From Chitinophaga niabensis (lineage in GTDB: Bacteria; Bacteroidota; Bacteroidia; Chitinophagales; Chitinophagaceae): DNA of 64,000 nt. The notes beneath the pieces were generated by a model. It was not told where the DNA came from and ran no database searches. It saw only the letters and a program-made list of their open reading frames with translations. A program made the translations under genes and the position numbers. Positions 16,449 through 23,630 of the stretch are shown piece by piece. The DNA lies in NCBI RefSeq assembly GCF_039545795.1, contig NZ_CP154260.1, positions 6,763,001-6,827,000 of the forward strand, in the 5' to 3' direction. Position 1 is the first letter of the stretch. Each line of letters opens with the position of its first letter.

Positions 16449-16614
16449 CTACGAAAAATATTAGGGGTGATAAAAGATATAAATAATCATTTTAACATGT
16501 GTAACATTCACTTAATACGTGTTCTTTAAGTGACTCAGCCATAATTTAGTTCAAAATAAGTACATTTTCCCAATTAACAAACAGCAGCTATCGTCTATTT
16601 GTTCAAAAGGCTAG

Positions 16615-17178
16615 CTAACCCTTTGATACTCTTTCAGGGTGCTGTTGCAGGAATTTATCCCAACCCTTTGCCTTTCCGACACCTGCGAGGGGATTATTTT
16701 CCTGAAAATGATGACAAACCGCCACTGCCAGGGCATCTGTAGCATCCAGGTACTCAGGTTGCTCGGAGAACAGGAGGATCCTTTGCAGCATTTGCCAGAC
16801 CTGTTCTTTATTGGCATTACCGTTGCCGGTGATAGACTGCTTTACTTTTTTAGGGGAATATTCTGCTACCTGTACCCCGGCCTGCATGGCTGTGGCAATG
16901 GCTACTCCCTGAGCCCGGCCCAATTTTAGCATACTCTGAACATTCTTCCCAAAGAAGGGGGCTTCAATGGCGCAACTGTGAGGCCGGTGTTGCTGAATGA
17001 GTTCATTCATGCAGTGGTGGATCTTTTGCAGCCTTTCGTAATGATCTTTCTTGGGGTTGAGCTTCAGAACATTCATTTCAATGATCTGAACTTTCTGGCC
17101 GGTAACGGCAATCAAACCATAACCCATGATAATAGTACCTGGATCGATGCCGAGAATTATTTTAGTGTTGTTTGCCAA
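16615..17178 (-). CDS. ruvC: Holliday junction resolvase RuvC
   Basis: A 187-residue endonuclease that cuts Holliday junctions. It contains GIDPGT (first catalytic Asp), AIEAPFFGKN (catalytic Glu) and YLDATDALAVAVCHH (C-terminal Asp pair). I start it at TTG 17178, giving ANNTKIILGIDPGT as the N-terminus, not at ATG 17238: a -7 box (TACTTTTG, 17222-17215) sits between the two, so the longer form would start upstream of transcription. It is divergent from the YbhN-like gene, with overlapping promoter regions. Confidence 0.92.
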   Translation of the reverse strand: MANNTKIILGIDPGTIIMGYGLIAVTGQKVQIIEMNVLKLNPKKDHYERLQKIHHCMNELIQQHRPHSCAIEAPFFGKNVQSMLKLGRAQGVAIATAMQAGVQVAEYSPKKVKQSITGNGNANKEQVWQMLQRILLFSEQPEYLDATDALAVAVCHHFQENNPLAGVGKAKGWDKFLQQHPERVSKG

Positions 17179-17186
17179 GCGAAAGT

Positions 17187-17194
17187 TATTTTTG
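17187..17194 (+). promoter_or_regulatory. -7 promoter element of the YbhN-like gene
   Basis: TATTTTTG, an exact TAnnTTTG match, lying only 20 bases from the opposing ruvC box. It implies that translation of the plus-strand gene starts after about 17200. Confidence 0.5.
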
Positions 17195-17209
17195 CCAAAA
17201 TCTGTACGT

Positions 17210-18199
17210 CTGAACAAAAGTACCAAATTAATACTCAATTACGTTCTGGGGGCAGCCCTCTTCATCTGGTTAACCTTTGCTTTGTATCAGCAGATACAGC
17301 ATCAGCCAGATCTTCCCGCTGCCTGGCAGCACATGAAAGAGTCCCTGGTACAGAAAGGTTTGTTTCTTTTACTGTTAGTGACCGTGCTCATGTTTGCCAA
17401 CTGGGGGCTGGAAGCCCGGAAATGGCAGTTGCTGGTGCAGCCGCTGGAAGAAGTGCCTTTTTACAGAGCCTTTGGCGCTATCCTGAGTGGTGTTTCCTTA
17501 TCTGTGAACACGCCCAACAGGATGGGGGAGTATGGTGGCCGCATCCTTTACCTGAATAATCGTAACAAGCTGAAAGCCATTGCTGCTACCATCGTAGGGA
17601 GCTTTTCGCAGCTGATCACCACCATCGTATTTGGCATGATAGGGCTGATCTACTATATTAATAGCTATGCCATGAATGAGAACGATCACCAGTTCGTTCC
17701 CCATTTCAAGGAGAAATTATTGTTAGCAATTCTTCCGGTGATTATAGTATTGGTGTTAATGCTCTATTTTCGGTTACGGATCATCGTAGCTATATTTGAA
17801 AAGATACCCTGGCTGCGAAAAGTGAAAGTGTTTGTACAAATAATAGCCCGTTATTCGCCCCGTGAACTGGAGAAGCTTTTACTCCTGAGTGCCATACGGT
17901 ACGTGGTTTTTACGGCACAATATTTGATTTTATTATATGCGTTGGGTGTAACATTTGTGTGGTGGCAGGGGTTCTTTATGATCAATGTTATCTACCTTGT
18001 AATGGCCATGGTACCTACCATAGCTATTGCCGAAATAGGCATCCGAGGCAAAGTGAGCGTGAGCTTTCTGGGGCTGTTAAGCGCTAACGCGGCCGGAATT
18101 CTGGCCGCAACCGTAGCCATTTGGCTCATTAACCTGGTATTACCCGCCGTTATAGGCAGTATTTTGCTCCTCGGCGTAAAAATTTTCAAGGATAAATAG
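17210..18199 (+). CDS. YbhN/lysylphosphatidylglycerol synthase transmembrane-region protein
   Basis: An integral membrane protein of about 329 residues with roughly eight hydrophobic helices and the family motifs NWGLEARKW and SVNTPNRMGEYGGR. It corresponds to the flippase-like domain of MprF/UPF0104 without any lysyltransferase domain; lipid translocation is a family-level inference. The start is uncertain. An ATG at 17126 would overlap ruvC coding sequence and precede the -7 box at 17187, so I chose the in-frame CTG at 17210, the only near-cognate start between the box and the first membrane helix. It is followed 10 bases later by the DUF3108 gene. Confidence 0.82.
   Translation: MNKSTKLILNYVLGAALFIWLTFALYQQIQHQPDLPAAWQHMKESLVQKGLFLLLLVTVLMFANWGLEARKWQLLVQPLEEVPFYRAFGAILSGVSLSVNTPNRMGEYGGRILYLNNRNKLKAIAATIVGSFSQLITTIVFGMIGLIYYINSYAMNENDHQFVPHFKEKLLLAILPVIIVLVLMLYFRLRIIVAIFEKIPWLRKVKVFVQIIARYSPRELEKLLLLSAIRYVVFTAQYLILLYALGVTFVWWQGFFMINVIYLVMAMVPTIAIAEIGIRGKVSVSFLGLLSANAAGILAATVAIWLINLVLPAVIGSILLLGVKIFKDK
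17215..17222 (-). promoter_or_regulatory. -7 promoter element of ruvC
   Basis: TACTTTTG on the minus strand, an exact TAnnTTTG match, 36 bases before the TTG start of ruvC. Confidence 0.55.
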
Positions 18200-18209
18200 C
18201 GATTGATCG

Positions 18210-19004
18210 ATGAAGTATTTTTTAATGTTACTTATCGGGTTAACCCTTTCTTCTGAACGCTCTCATGCGCAGGATAACTTCTGCGGGATAAAGAATACCA
18301 GCTTTAAAGCAGGCGAATCCTTCACCCTGAAAGTATTCTATAACCTCGGCAGCATGTTTGTAGGCGCCGGCGAAGCCGTTATAAATTGTACACTTGAAAA
18401 GTATAATGGTAAAGATGCCTATCATATAGTAGGAGATGGGCGTACCTATCGTACCTACGACTGGATCTTTAAAGTGCGGGACCGCTACGAAACTTATATC
18501 GATACGGCTACCATGCTGCCCATCCGCTTTATCCGGAATGTGAATGAGGGAGGATATAAGATCTATAATAACGTTGGCTTTAACCGGGAAACAGCCAGTG
18601 CTACCAGTACCAACGGTACTTTTAAGGTGCCACCCTGTGTTCAGGATGTGATCAGCGCCATTTTCTATGCCCGTAATATCGATTTCTCCAAATATAAACC
18701 GGGAGACAAGATTCCCTTCAGCATGTTCCTGGACGATGAGGTGTATGAAATTTACATTCGTTACATGGGTAAGGAAGAAGTGGATACCCGTTATGGCAAG
18801 TTCCGGGCTATCAAGTTCAAACCCCTGCTGATAAAGGGAAATACATTCAAAGGAGGGGAGGACATGAGCGTTTGGGTGAGTGACGATGCTAACAAGATCC
18901 CCCTTCGGATAGACAGCCCTATCTCCGTGGGAAGCATTAAAGTGGATATGATCAACTATGCCAACCTCCGCTACGATCTGACCTCTCTGGTGAAGAAAAG
19001 ATAA
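18210..19004 (+). CDS. DUF3108 domain periplasmic protein
   Basis: A 264-residue exported protein: signal peptide at about 1-20 (ending SHAQ), then a beta-rich domain with GAGEAVINC, YHIVGDGRTYRTYDWIFKV and a C-terminal RYGKFRAIKFKPLL, which is the DUF3108 pattern. Biochemical function is not established; the fold is probably a beta-barrel or lipocalin-like shell. It begins 10 bases after the YbhN-like membrane protein, so the two are probably co-expressed and may work together in the envelope. Confidence 0.83.
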   Translation: MKYFLMLLIGLTLSSERSHAQDNFCGIKNTSFKAGESFTLKVFYNLGSMFVGAGEAVINCTLEKYNGKDAYHIVGDGRTYRTYDWIFKVRDRYETYIDTATMLPIRFIRNVNEGGYKIYNNVGFNRETASATSTNGTFKVPPCVQDVISAIFYARNIDFSKYKPGDKIPFSMFLDDEVYEIYIRYMGKEEVDTRYGKFRAIKFKPLLIKGNTFKGGEDMSVWVSDDANKIPLRIDSPISVGSIKVDMINYANLRYDLTSLVKKR

Positions 19005-19006
19005 GT

Positions 19007-19014
19007 TATATTTG
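19007..19014 (+). promoter_or_regulatory. -7 promoter element of the second response regulator
   Basis: TATATTTG, an exact TAnnTTTG match, 23 bases before the ATG. It overlaps the region just after the DUF3108 stop, so the regulator can be transcribed on its own. Confidence 0.55.
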
Positions 19015-19037
19015 TTTCAGGCTAAAAGCTTTTAATT

Positions 19038-19739
19038 ATGGAAGAACGTAAACCTAAGATACTGTTGGCGGAAGACGATACCAACCTTGGCATGGTACTG
19101 AAGAATTACCTGGAGCTGAACGATTATGAGGTAGAACTTTGCAGGGATGGCATTCTGGCCCTTGCTGCTTTCAGGAGAGAGAAATTTGATATATGCCTGC
19201 TGGATATCATGATGCCCAATATGGATGGGTTTAAACTGGCAGAAGAGATCAGGGACGTTGACCCGGATATTCCGCTTTTCTTCCTTTCAGCCAAAACCAT
19301 GAAGGAGGATATTATCCAGGGTTATAAACTGGGCGCGGATGATTATATCTCCAAACCTTTCGACAGTGAATTGCTGTTGCTCAAAATAAAAGCCATCCTG
19401 AAACGCAACCAGGAGTTGAACAATAAAGAAGAAGAAACTTTTGAGTTCAGCATTGGTTCCTACTCTTTCAATTCACGCCTCCGTACCCTGGTAAAGGATG
19501 GTGAATCCCATACACTTTCTCCTAAAGAGAATGAACTGCTGCATATGCTTTGTGAACATAAGAACGATCTGCTGCCACGTGAAGTTGCTTTGAAGAAGAT
19601 CTGGGGTAGCGATACTTATTTCAATGGCAGAAGTATGGATGTATATATTGCCAAACTAAGGAAATACCTGAAAGAAGATACCAATATCGAGATCGTGAAT
19701 ATCCATGGGAATGGGTTCCGGCTCGTTGTAAAGGACTAG
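19038..19739 (+). CDS. OmpR/PhoB-type response regulator, orphan (second copy)
   Basis: A 233-residue regulator with receiver Asp56 in LLDIMMP, acidic cluster AEDD, switch Ser in FLSAKT and Lys in SKPF. The winged-helix domain includes LSPKENELLHMLCEHKN and ends IVNIHGNGFRLVVKD. It has the same length as the regulator at 15747 and clearly similar sequence in both domains, so the pair looks like an old duplication. No kinase gene is adjacent. A bidirectional terminator separates it from ruvB. Confidence 0.93.
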   Translation: MEERKPKILLAEDDTNLGMVLKNYLELNDYEVELCRDGILALAAFRREKFDICLLDIMMPNMDGFKLAEEIRDVDPDIPLFFLSAKTMKEDIIQGYKLGADDYISKPFDSELLLLKIKAILKRNQELNNKEEETFEFSIGSYSFNSRLRTLVKDGESHTLSPKENELLHMLCEHKNDLLPREVALKKIWGSDTYFNGRSMDVYIAKLRKYLKEDTNIEIVNIHGNGFRLVVKD

Positions 19740-19745
19740 CAATAT

Positions 19746-19777
19746 AAAAAAGGCGGGCTTTTAAGCCCGCCTTTTTT
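19746..19777. terminator. Bidirectional terminator between response regulator and ruvB
   Basis: Perfect hairpin GGCGGGCTT and AAGCCCGCC flanked by six A on the left and six T on the right, so it can terminate both converging genes. It abuts the ruvB stop codon. Confidence 0.9.
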
Positions 19778-20801
19778 AGAATAACATATTAGGGCCGCGT
19801 AGCGGTGTTTTGCCCATATGGGTATAAGCTTTTTCTGTAACTTCCCTTCCCCGCGGTGTACGTTTGATAAACCCTTCCTGTATCAGGAATGGCTCATACA
19901 CCTCTTCCAGCGTACCGGCTTCCTCTCCTACAGCTGTGGCAATAGTGGTGAGCCCAACGGGTCCTCCCTTAAAGTTTTCAATGATCACATTCAGGATGCG
20001 GTTATCCATTTCATCCAGTCCGTATTCATCCACACTCAATGCTTTCAGGCTGTATTGCGCGATCTCCATATCTATCACGCCATTCCCGATCACCTGTGCA
20101 AAATCCCGTACACGGCGTAAGAGTCCATTGGCAATACGCGGGGTGCCACGGGAACGGCGGGCAATTTCCATGGCAGCGTCTGAAGTGATTTTGGTGCCCA
20201 GCAATCCTGCGGCACGCCAGAGGATCTTCTGCAGGGTTGCCGAGTTATAATATTCCAAGCGGGATTTTATCCCGAACCTGCTTAAAAGTGGTGATGTGAG
20301 TAATCCGGAACGGGTAGTGGCGCCTATCAGTGTGAAAGGGTGAAGGTTGATCTGTACAGAGCGGGCATTAGGGCCGGAATCGATCATAATATCAATACGG
20401 TAATCCTCCATGGCGGAATACAGGTATTCCTCCACCACTGTACTCAGGCGGTGTATTTCATCTATGAACAGTACGTCTTTAGGTTCAAGGTTGGTGAGCA
20501 GCCCTGCGAGATCGCCGGGTTTTTCAATAACAGGCCCTGAAGTTTCGCGGATGTTCACGCCTAATTCATTGGCAACAATCCGGGAAAGTGTAGTTTTCCC
20601 TAAACCCGGAGGGCCGTGGAAAAGGATGTGGTCCAATGCTTCGTCCCGCTGTTTGGCAGCCTGGATAAAGACCTTCAGGTTCACAATGATCTGTTCCTGG
20701 CCGGAAAAATCAAGGATTTCTTTAGGCCGGATACTATTTTCGAACTCCTTCTCTGCGGCACTTAGCCGGTTCTCATCTGGTCTTATGTTTGAATTGCTCA
20801 T
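19776..20801 (-). CDS. ruvB: Holliday junction branch migration ATPase RuvB
   Basis: A 341-residue AAA+ motor that drives RuvA-bound Holliday junctions. It shows Walker [11 protein letters not shown], Walker [10 protein letters not shown], sensor 1 GATTRSG and a C-terminal winged helix with [10 protein letters not shown] start it at 20801 (N-terminus [12 protein letters not shown]) because AGGTGAT lies just upstream as a ribosome site and the length then matches the family; ATG 20825 would add eight residues. ruvC lies 2.6 kb away and ruvA is not in the window. Confidence 0.95.
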   Translation of the reverse strand: MSNSNIRPDENRLSAAEKEFENSIRPKEILDFSGQEQIIVNLKVFIQAAKQRDEALDHILFHGPPGLGKTTLSRIVANELGVNIRETSGPVIEKPGDLAGLLTNLEPKDVLFIDEIHRLSTVVEEYLYSAMEDYRIDIMIDSGPNARSVQINLHPFTLIGATTRSGLLTSPLLSRFGIKSRLEYYNSATLQKILWRAAGLLGTKITSDAAMEIARRSRGTPRIANGLLRRVRDFAQVIGNGVIDMEIAQYSLKALSVDEYGLDEMDNRILNVIIENFKGGPVGLTTIATAVGEEAGTLEEVYEPFLIQEGFIKRTPRGREVTEKAYTHMGKTPLRGPNMLF

Positions 20802-20869
20802 TAGATCACCTTTCGGATTCATCAAATGTAGTTAGAATCTAGTATTTTTAAGCAAATACGCATCTGCTC

Positions 20870-21868
20870 ATGAAAATTAAACAACCCGCTCTGCTCGGTC
20901 TGCTACTGGCAGGGGTTATACCCTTAAAAGCACAACAGATCAATGAACAGGAAGTTAGCCGCATTATCAGCGTACTGGCTGCAGACAGTCTGCAAGGCCG
21001 TGGTACCTATTCTCCCGGTATTGAGAAAGCATCCCTGTTTATAGAATCAGAATTTACAAAAGCCGGATTGATCCCCCTGCCCGGTGCGCAGGATTTCCGG
21101 CAGCGTTTTGCCACTATAGGCAGAAAAATTTATGCACTGGATTCTGTGCCTGCAGATCAAACTCCTCAGTTCCTGCACAATGTAACAGGGATGATCAAAG
21201 GCAGCAGCAAACCGGATGAATATGTGATCTTTTCTGCACACTACGATCACATTGGTATCCTCAAAGCAGTGGAAGAAGATAGTATTGCCAATGGTGCGGA
21301 TGATGATGCATCCGGCGTTACAGCCGTGATACTGCTGGCGGACTATTTTGCGAAACATCCCCCGGAGCGTAGTGTGATCTTTACTGCATTTACAGCAGAA
21401 GAGATCGGTGGTTTTGGTTCCCGTTATTTCTCCAAACAATTGGACCCTGCTAAGATCATTGCGATGTTCAATATCGAAATGATCGGGAAGGAATCGAAGT
21501 TCGGCAGGAATAGTGCATTCATCACGGGGTATGAGCGATCTGATTTTGGGAAGATCCTGCAGAAGAACCTGGATGGTTCCAGTTTTCAATTCCATCCGGA
21601 CCCTTATCCGGAGCAGCGTTTATTCTATCGTTCAGATAATGCCACACTGGCCAGGCTGGGAGTGCCTGCACATACTATTTCCACCACGCAGATAGATAAA
21701 GATACTTTGTATCATTCCGTGAATGATGAAATAGAAAGCATGGATATGAAGAACATCGCAGATATTATTGAAGCGATTGCGGTGAGTGCTAAAAGTATTG
21801 TAGGAGGCAAGGATGCGCCTACGCGGATTGAAGAAGAGAAGGAGCCGCGCCCGGTGAGAGCGCAATAG
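20870..21868 (+). CDS. M28 family metallopeptidase, exported
   Basis: A 332-residue zinc aminopeptidase-like protein. A signal peptide (1-21) is followed by an N-terminal region and the catalytic domain with metal ligands and base in SAHYDHIG, NGADDDASGV and FTAEEIGGFGS, then FNIEMIGK and a final histidine in LYHSVNDE. This is the bacterial M28 arrangement, cleaving N-terminal amino acids from peptides in the periplasm or outside. The C-terminal 30 residues are charged and low in complexity. It converges with the EEP-family gene on a shared terminator. Confidence 0.92.
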   Translation: MKIKQPALLGLLLAGVIPLKAQQINEQEVSRIISVLAADSLQGRGTYSPGIEKASLFIESEFTKAGLIPLPGAQDFRQRFATIGRKIYALDSVPADQTPQFLHNVTGMIKGSSKPDEYVIFSAHYDHIGILKAVEEDSIANGADDDASGVTAVILLADYFAKHPPERSVIFTAFTAEEIGGFGSRYFSKQLDPAKIIAMFNIEMIGKESKFGRNSAFITGYERSDFGKILQKNLDGSSFQFHPDPYPEQRLFYRSDNATLARLGVPAHTISTTQIDKDTLYHSVNDEIESMDMKNIADIIEAIAVSAKSIVGGKDAPTRIEEEKEPRPVRAQ

Positions 21869-21881
21869 CTATTGGAATATG

Positions 21882-21922
21882 AGAAGCGCGTTCTCTTCTT
21901 ATGAAGAGAACGCGCTTCTTTT
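21882..21922. terminator. Bidirectional terminator between M28 peptidase and EEP-family gene
   Basis: Perfect 17-bp stem (21882-21898 with 21903-21919) around the four-base loop TTAT, with T-rich flank on the plus side and A-rich sequence on the other. Its length is above average for the window. Confidence 0.88.
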
Positions 21923-22784
21923 ATTTAGCTAAGGTAATGTTTGCGAGCTGTGCAAAGTGGTCTGAAGCAAATAAGCCTCCCCATGTTTGCGTGAGGCAGG
22001 CATGTTGCCACACCGTCCAGTTCCCGCCTTTCAGGAAGATATAATCGATCGGTTCGTTCCCGATCTCTTTTGGCCCGAAACTATTGAAGGTGCTGGCAGG
22101 CCCGTAATGCGGCGTTTTGCTCAGGAGTTTGGCATCTTTCAGGTGCAGGGGATTTTTAGTATCCACGATCACTTGAATAGGTTCATCATTTGGTTTGGCA
22201 TTGAAATCTCCGGTGACCACAACGGGTACTTTTCCTGCAATATCATTTACTTTTTGCAGCAGCAGTTTCGCGCTTTCACGGCGGGCAATCCTTCCCCGGT
22301 GATCAAAGTGGGTATTGAAATGATAGAATTCCTTTTTTGTTTTCCTGTCTTTAAAACGTGCATAGGTAACAATGCGCGGGAGTTGCGCGTCCCATCCTTT
22401 ACTACCCGCTTTATCCGGTGTTTCAGAAAGCCAGAAGGTTTTTGCATCTAATAATAGCAGGCGGGTAGTATCATAAAAGATAGCAGAGAATTCTCCTTTT
22501 TTATCGCCATCATCCCGGCCAACACCTACGTGTTTATATTGTGTAAGTGCGGTGGAGAGATCTGTGATCTGATCCCAGAGCGCTTCCTGTACGCCAAGGA
22601 TATGCGGATGATGGAACAGCACCTGTGAGGATACTTTATCCTTACGGTTGGGCCATGCATTGATACTGTCTCCCGCATTATTATAACGGATGTTAAAGGT
22701 CATTACCTGCAGGCTGTTGTCCTGTGCCATGGCTGATACAGCAATGATGAGGCATAACAGGAGTGTGGAGGTGGATTTTTTCAT
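21921..22784 (-). CDS. Exported endonuclease/exonuclease/phosphatase family protein
   Basis: A 287-residue member of the EEP superfamily with a signal peptide (1-20, ending SAMAQ). Motifs in order are MTFNIRYNN, GVQEALWDQ (metal-binding Glu), YHFNTHFDHRGR (catalytic His), VVTGDFNAKPND (Asp and Asn pair) and ASDHFAQLANI (C-terminal His). Secreted members act on phosphodiesters of nucleic acids, lipids or sugars; the substrate cannot be told. The N-terminus of the catalytic domain immediately follows the signal peptide. Confidence 0.92.
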   Translation of the reverse strand: MKKSTSTLLLCLIIAVSAMAQDNSLQVMTFNIRYNNAGDSINAWPNRKDKVSSQVLFHHPHILGVQEALWDQITDLSTALTQYKHVGVGRDDGDKKGEFSAIFYDTTRLLLLDAKTFWLSETPDKAGSKGWDAQLPRIVTYARFKDRKTKKEFYHFNTHFDHRGRIARRESAKLLLQKVNDIAGKVPVVVTGDFNAKPNDEPIQVIVDTKNPLHLKDAKLLSKTPHYGPASTFNSFGPKEIGNEPIDYIFLKGGNWTVWQHACLTQTWGGLFASDHFAQLANITLAK

Positions 22785-22921
22785 GATAAAACAAGATAGC
22801 GTTTTTGCGTTGGATTTTCCAATACCGAGATATTGTTGTCTGAAAGTGATAAAGTGTTCGTGTATTTTGAATGCATACTATACATTTTGAGATAGATTTG
22901 ATGTTATAAAATCATTATCAG

Positions 22922-23296
22922 ATGCCAAAAATAATTTCAATGACCGGTATGCCTGGCAACAGCACTTATCTTCCGGGGATACTTTTTAAAGATGATCAGG
23001 CCTATTATCATGCACATGTTCCTGCATTGGATATTACAGGATATGGCATTACAAAAGAGGAGGCAAAGGCTTCATTACAGCTGGCGATGAAGATCTATTT
23101 TGAGCGGTTGATGAAAGAGCGTGGATTGATTAAAGATATGAAATTACATGGCTGGATGATCGGGCCGCATGATGTAGTTCCGCCTGATCTGCTGAAGAGT
23201 AGTTTAGGTGGTTTGGAGAAGTGTATTGAAAGCGGCAGTGGTGTTTACCGGATCGGTTGCCGGATCAAATGGCCGGAGGGAGGTTTGTTTGGCTGA
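22922..23296 (+). CDS. HicB-like antitoxin fold protein
   Basis: A 124-residue protein. The region AYYHAHVPALDITGYGITKEEA, followed by an amphipathic helix ending YFERLMKERG (about residues 35-75), follows the HicB pattern of a partially degraded RNase H fold: an aromatic strand, a proline, a glycine turn with Thr, and a long helix. The C-terminal 50 residues show no obvious helix-turn-helix or ribbon-helix-helix DNA-binding domain. The next gene resembles HicA, which supports the reading. Gene order would be antitoxin first, opposite to the commoner hicA-hicB order. Resemblance is by eye and divergent. Confidence 0.6.
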   Translation: MPKIISMTGMPGNSTYLPGILFKDDQAYYHAHVPALDITGYGITKEEAKASLQLAMKIYFERLMKERGLIKDMKLHGWMIGPHDVVPPDLLKSSLGGLEKCIESGSGVYRIGCRIKWPEGGLFG

Positions 23297-23341
23297 TGAG
23301 CATAGCGATCAATTGTATTGTTAACCTTAAATATTTACTTC

Positions 23342-23626
23342 ATGAATTTTATTGCTTTATCAGATGTTCCCCTGGATGCTTTCCGGTCTTTCTTACAGGA
23401 GCAGGGATATCGTTTTGGATGTATTCCCTGCGGGCATGAAAAGTGGTGTAAAGAAGGAAAGTTACGGCCCATTGTTTTACGGATATCCGCAGATCCGGTA
23501 CCTGCATATATTATTATGAATGCATTAAGAGCTATGGGAGTGGCCGTGAGTGATTTAGTGCATTTTCTTGAAGCCTGGCATTGGCGTATAAAGAAAGAGC
23601 CGGAAATTCCGGCCCTTTCATCATGA
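23342..23626 (+). CDS. HicA-like mRNA interferase candidate
   Basis: A 94-residue protein starting at ATG 23342. The sequence LDAFRSFLQEQGYRFG followed by CGHEKW, a strand RPIVLRIS and a helix AYIIMNALRAMGVAVSDL lines up with HicA: a first helix ending QG, a GSxH-type segment with the catalytic His (here in CGH), a central strand and a C-terminal helix. HicA toxins fold like double-stranded RNA-binding domains and cleave mRNA. It starts 45 bases after the HicB-like gene. The terminator hairpin of the opposite-strand S41 gene lies inside its 3' coding end. Confidence 0.58.
   Translation: MNFIALSDVPLDAFRSFLQEQGYRFGCIPCGHEKWCKEGKLRPIVLRISADPVPAYIIMNALRAMGVAVSDLVHFLEAWHWRIKKEPEIPALSS
23584..23618 (-). 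terminator. Terminator of the S41 protease, inside the HicA-like coding end
   Basis: On the minus strand, arms AAAG-x-GCCGGAA and TTCCGGC-x-CTTT are followed by a T-rich stretch. It begins 13 bases after the S41 stop and overlaps the last codons of the convergent HicA-like gene. Confidence 0.5.
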
Positions 23627-23630
23627 TATC

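Noticed and set aside
20801..20825. Longer ruvB start at 20825
   Set aside because: A ribosome-site-like AGGTGAT precedes the later ATG, and the extra eight residues are not typical of RuvB.
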